This document shows, piece after piece, positions 61,223 through 64,000 of a DNA stretch of 64,000 nucleotides. The notes under the pieces are model-generated. The model made no database searches, was not told the origin of the DNA, and was given only the letters and a program-made list of their open reading frames with translations. The stretch spans positions 1,057,501 through 1,121,500 of the forward strand of contig NZ_OY764902.1 of NCBI RefSeq assembly GCF_963668665.1. The letters are read 5' to 3'. A program made the translations under genes and the position numbers. This DNA is from an uncultured Anaeromusa sp. Its GTDB lineage: Bacteria > Bacillota > Negativicutes > Anaeromusales > Anaeromusaceae. Each line of letters opens with the position of its first letter. Positions within the stretch are counted from its first letter, which is position 1.

Positions 61223-61396
61223 CAAGAAAGCGAATAGTGTCTCTTGATAGAAAAGCACATTTTCCAAGGACATAAGACTCATATATACGAAATTTTCTTT
61301 CAAGGGTTTTCGCGTATCGCCCTAGAATCTCGTTACTAATTCTCCATTTGTAGTTGGAGTTTTTTAGGAATAGTAATTTGAAAGGATGTGTCTTTT

Positions 61397-63097
61397 TTGA
61401 AAATCAAAGGAAAAATCATAGCACTTGTCCTTCTCTCTGCCTTTTTTATGACTCTAGCAGGCTCTGTTGGCTATTACAACACCAAGGTCTTAAGCAACGA
61501 TTTGGAGCAGATGTATCAAGACAATCTACTCTCTATCAAACGCATCAATGAAACCCGTCACAACTTCCGGGCCGTTCAGGTTATGTTTTTACAACTTCTT
61601 TCTACTACGCAGGAGCCCGCGAAAGAACAGGCATTGCTCAAACAAATCAAAGACCTTTCGGAAGAAACCAACGAAACCCTCAAAGCATATGAGTCGCAGA
61701 ATCTGACCGAAAAAGAGAAACAACTTATGAGTCAGCTCAAAGATAGCATCTCCCGTTACCGAAGTGCACGGGAACAAGCCCTGCAGCTCGACCAGGCAGG
61801 CCAAAAAGCGGCCGCTTATCAACAATTCGTAACTAATGCCGCCCCGCAAATTGACACTGTCAATGCTAAACTGAAAGAGCTAGCTGATTATAATGCCCAA
61901 GAAAGTCAAACCATGCAGGAAGATGGCGCTAGTCACGCCCGCACAGCCGGCCTGACTATTCTCATCGTCTGCCTCGCCTCCGTCGCCATTGGTCTTGGCG
62001 TCGGCTGGCGGCTGGCCGCCAATATCGCATTCAGACTTGCCGGCGTCAGCCAGCATCTGCAGCAAATTGCCCAGGGAAACTTGCAGCAGCCTCCTTTAAC
62101 GATCCGCACGCAGGATGAAATTGGCAGCATGGGCCTTGCCGTAAACAAGATGACAGAAAGCCTAAAAAGCCTACTCTCCCAGGTTTCTCAATCTTCACAG
62201 CAAGTAGCCGCTTCCTCGGAAGAGTTAATGGCCAGCGCTGAACAATGCTCTCACGTCAGTAATCAAGTAGCAGATAATATCACCCAAATTGCCCAGGGAG
62301 CCCATGAACAGGAAAAAGAAATTACCACGTCTTCAAACGCCGTGGAGCAGATATCTTCCAACATTCAAGAAATTGCCGGCAATGCTGCACTAGTGTCCTC
62401 TTTATCAAAACAGACCTCCAGCTCCGTCATAGAAGGACAAGCCGCCATCCAGACCGCTATTCAGCAAATGGACACCGTAAATAACGGCGTTAGCCACTCT
62501 GCTCAGGTAGTTTCTAAGCTTGGGGAACGTTCTCAAGAAATCGGTCAAATCGTCGCCACCATCTCCGGCATTGCTGGCCAGACTAACCTCTTGGCTCTGA
62601 ACGCAGCCATTGAAGCGGCTCGTGCCGGCGAACAAGGGCGCGGCTTTGCCGTAGTCGCGGATGAAGTACGCAAGTTAGCGGAACAAAGCCAAGAAGCAGC
62701 CAAGCAAATCGCCCTGTTAATTGGTGAAATTCAAAAGGAAACGCAGGTGGCGGTTGAAACCATGCAAATCGGTACGCAAGAAGTCGCCAAAGGCACACAA
62801 GTCGTCAACAATGCCGGTCAATCTTTTCAATCCATCGCCGCTTTAGTAGAGCAAATGACGCACCAGACGCAAAGCATTTCCTCCTCTATCCAAGAATTGG
62901 CCCATGGCAGCCAACAAGTGGTTTCCTCTGTAAAAACGATTGACGCCATCAGCAAAGACTCCTCCGGTCAAGCTCAGACCATTGCCGCCGCCGCCGAAGA
63001 GCAGGCCGCTTCGATGGAAGAAATCGCCGCAGCCAGCGAAACATTGACAAATCTCGCAGAAAACTTGCAGAACGCGGTAAACCAGTTCAAACTTTAA
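61397..63097 (+). CDS. Methyl-accepting chemotaxis protein
   Basis: 566 residues. Membrane helix ([21 protein letters not shown]), extracytoplasmic four-helix bundle about 30-180 ([22 protein letters not shown]...), second helix ([22 protein letters not shown]), HAMP about 200-255, MA signalling domain about 280-560 with tip [35 protein letters not shown]. Classical MCP of the 4HB_MCP type. TTG 61397 has AAAGGA ten bases upstream; the GTG at 61388 is too close. It is 18 kb away from the che operon and stands alone. Probably senses an extracellular ligand. Confidence 0.93.
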   Translation: MKIKGKIIALVLLSAFFMTLAGSVGYYNTKVLSNDLEQMYQDNLLSIKRINETRHNFRAVQVMFLQLLSTTQEPAKEQALLKQIKDLSEETNETLKAYESQNLTEKEKQLMSQLKDSISRYRSAREQALQLDQAGQKAAAYQQFVTNAAPQIDTVNAKLKELADYNAQESQTMQEDGASHARTAGLTILIVCLASVAIGLGVGWRLAANIAFRLAGVSQHLQQIAQGNLQQPPLTIRTQDEIGSMGLAVNKMTESLKSLLSQVSQSSQQVAASSEELMASAEQCSHVSNQVADNITQIAQGAHEQEKEITTSSNAVEQISSNIQEIAGNAALVSSLSKQTSSSVIEGQAAIQTAIQQMDTVNNGVSHSAQVVSKLGERSQEIGQIVATISGIAGQTNLLALNAAIEAARAGEQGRGFAVVADEVRKLAEQSQEAAKQIALLIGEIQKETQVAVETMQIGTQEVAKGTQVVNNAGQSFQSIAALVEQMTHQTQSISSSIQELAHGSQQVVSSVKTIDAISKDSSGQAQTIAAAAEEQAASMEEIAAASETLTNLAENLQNAVNQFKL

Positions 63098-63247
63098 AAC
63101 CTTCTATATCCATACACGCGTCAAGGTGCGGAAATTCCAGCAAGAGCTGATTTCAGCCCAAACCGCCGCTTGCAGCAGGATATCTTCTAAAAGACAGAGA
63201 AATTCTGCCTGTAATAACGTTGCGCTATGCAAAAAGGATGGCTGTAC

Positions 63248-64000
63248 ATGAAACAAATCTCCCAACGCCTTCTGCCTTGGCTGGCTCTTTGCCTCTTGAC
63301 TCTGCTGCTGCTCACCGGCTGCGTCTCGGCCGCACCGGATAAAGCACCGCCGCTCCTTGTCAGCATCGAAAGCGACGCCAGTATTACACCGGAAGAAACC
63401 GCCGACTTTCAGCAGGCGGCGCTCGCGACAACAGCATATTATCACGAACAAGGCTTGCAGTTAAAAAAACCAGTCACCCTCGTTCTAACCCGCAACCGCC
63501 AGGCATTTTTAACTGAATCTGTTTCTCGTTTCAAGGTTAGCGAACTAGAAGTCCATAAGGCGGCCAAAGCCGTCGATGCCTTAGCCGGAGACCATTTGAT
63601 TGTTTTTAATGTAAATGGTACGCCCACCACAAGACAGCGCGTCTTCATTCTAGCTCATGAATTGACTCATCAGTATCAGCGCGAACTAGCTGGCGCTAAC
63701 GCTGGCGCCGTCAAGTGGATGCTAGAGGGCATGGCGGAAGCCGTCGGCGCGCAACTAGTCGCCAGAGCCGGTTTTTTCTCCGTTCCTCAGTACAAAGCGA
63801 ATTGGCAAACAGGCATTACCTTAGCACCGCAGAAACCGGCCCTAAGCGAGCTGCGAACCAGCAGCGGCTGGTCCAATTCTCTTTCCACCTACGGCGGCCC
63901 GCTCACCTATAAGACAGCAGGACTCGCCAACCTTGTTCTCTTGGAACGCCACGGCACTCCTAAAATCCTCGCATATTTCCGGGAACTAAGCCGGGGCGCT
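63248..64000 (+). CDS. Lipoprotein zinc metallopeptidase, gluzincin type (3' end outside window)
   Basis: 251 residues visible, running off the right edge. Lipobox LLTGC (Cys about 25). HExxH zinc motif in LAHELTHQYQ, with the downstream Glu in WMLEGMAEAVG, the gluzincin arrangement of DUF1570/peptidase-MA-like proteins. Mature lipoprotein faces the periplasm or cell surface. AAGGATGG before the ATG. The gap 63098-63247 before it holds nothing recognisable. Substrate unknown. Confidence 0.8.
   Translation, partial: MKQISQRLLPWLALCLLTLLLLTGCVSAAPDKAPPLLVSIESDASITPEETADFQQAALATTAYYHEQGLQLKKPVTLVLTRNRQAFLTESVSRFKVSELEVHKAAKAVDALAGDHLIVFNVNGTPTTRQRVFILAHELTHQYQRELAGANAGAVKWMLEGMAEAVGAQLVARAGFFSVPQYKANWQTGITLAPQKPALSELRTSSGWSNSLSTYGGPLTYKTAGLANLVLLERHGTPKILAYFRELSRGA

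Overview
The window looks like chromosome from a diderm Firmicute of the class Negativicutes (Sporomusa/Anaeromusa-like). This rests on gene content: outer-membrane-type RND efflux and periplasmic adaptors sit beside typically Firmicute genes (KipI/KipA/YcsF/YcsI/YcsG set, BioW-BioF-BioD, a BirA-type operator), and ribosome binding sites are strong AGGAGG types throughout. The assignment is inference. There are 49 protein genes and one tRNA; no rRNA, insertion sequence, CRISPR array or prophage was seen.

Layout, left to right. 1-5.9 kb: RND pump (cut by the left edge) with its lipoprotein adaptor, an MscS channel and a DUF3298 protein. 6-12.1 kb: an ion permease, then a 5-oxoproline operon pxpB-pxpC-pxpA-ycsI-ycsG preceded by a promoter-plus-terminator leader. 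12.3-16.8 kb: dinB (apparently leaderless mRNA), an M20 peptidase, a GH73 protein and a small secreted protein. 16.9-27.1 kb: a MacB-like ABC export set and an HD protein behind one Ppx/GppA gene, and divergently a second, catalytically degraded Ppx/GppA plus polyphosphate kinase. 27.5-30.3 kb: phosphatase, a small unknown gene, a dense DnaA-box cluster, tRNA-Arg(ACG), NhaC antiporter. 30.8-36.1 kb: a GGDEF/degenerate HD-GYP protein and an Rrf2-cydA-cydB operon with an 18-bp perfect palindrome at its start. 36.4-49 kb: a large PAS/GAF histidine kinase, then a chemosensory operon cheA-cheW-mcp-cheR-cheB, fed by what looks like a sigma-54 promoter with two upstream dyads, next to an NtrC-type regulator. 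49.2-52.6 kb: a BirA-controlled biotin operon whose first gene is a small ECF S-component-like membrane protein. 52.8-64 kb: anti-sigma-type ATPase, sensor kinase, cyclophilin, TSUP exporter, GlpQ with a beta-propeller partner, PHP phosphoesterase, Hsp20, an MCP and a lipoprotein metallopeptidase cut by the right edge.

Almost every long intergenic gap is filled by interspersed palindromic repeats. Family A (GAACAGGAGTA..., with an inverted partner) abuts gene 3' ends, and its G-rich arm reads out of the gene in at least twelve cases. Family B (three copies) is a multi-hairpin array with compensatory base changes. Family C is the GAGATTGC...GCAATCTC palindrome. Families D and E are further palindromes. 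They nest in each other and supply stop codons or terminators to neighbouring genes.

The most promising observations are: the nested A/B/C repeat system; the sigma-54/NtrC-controlled chemosensory operon lacking CheY; the biotin-regulated unknown membrane protein; the DnaA-box cluster away from dnaA; and the pxp leader with an Nramp-like transporter that lacks metal ligands.
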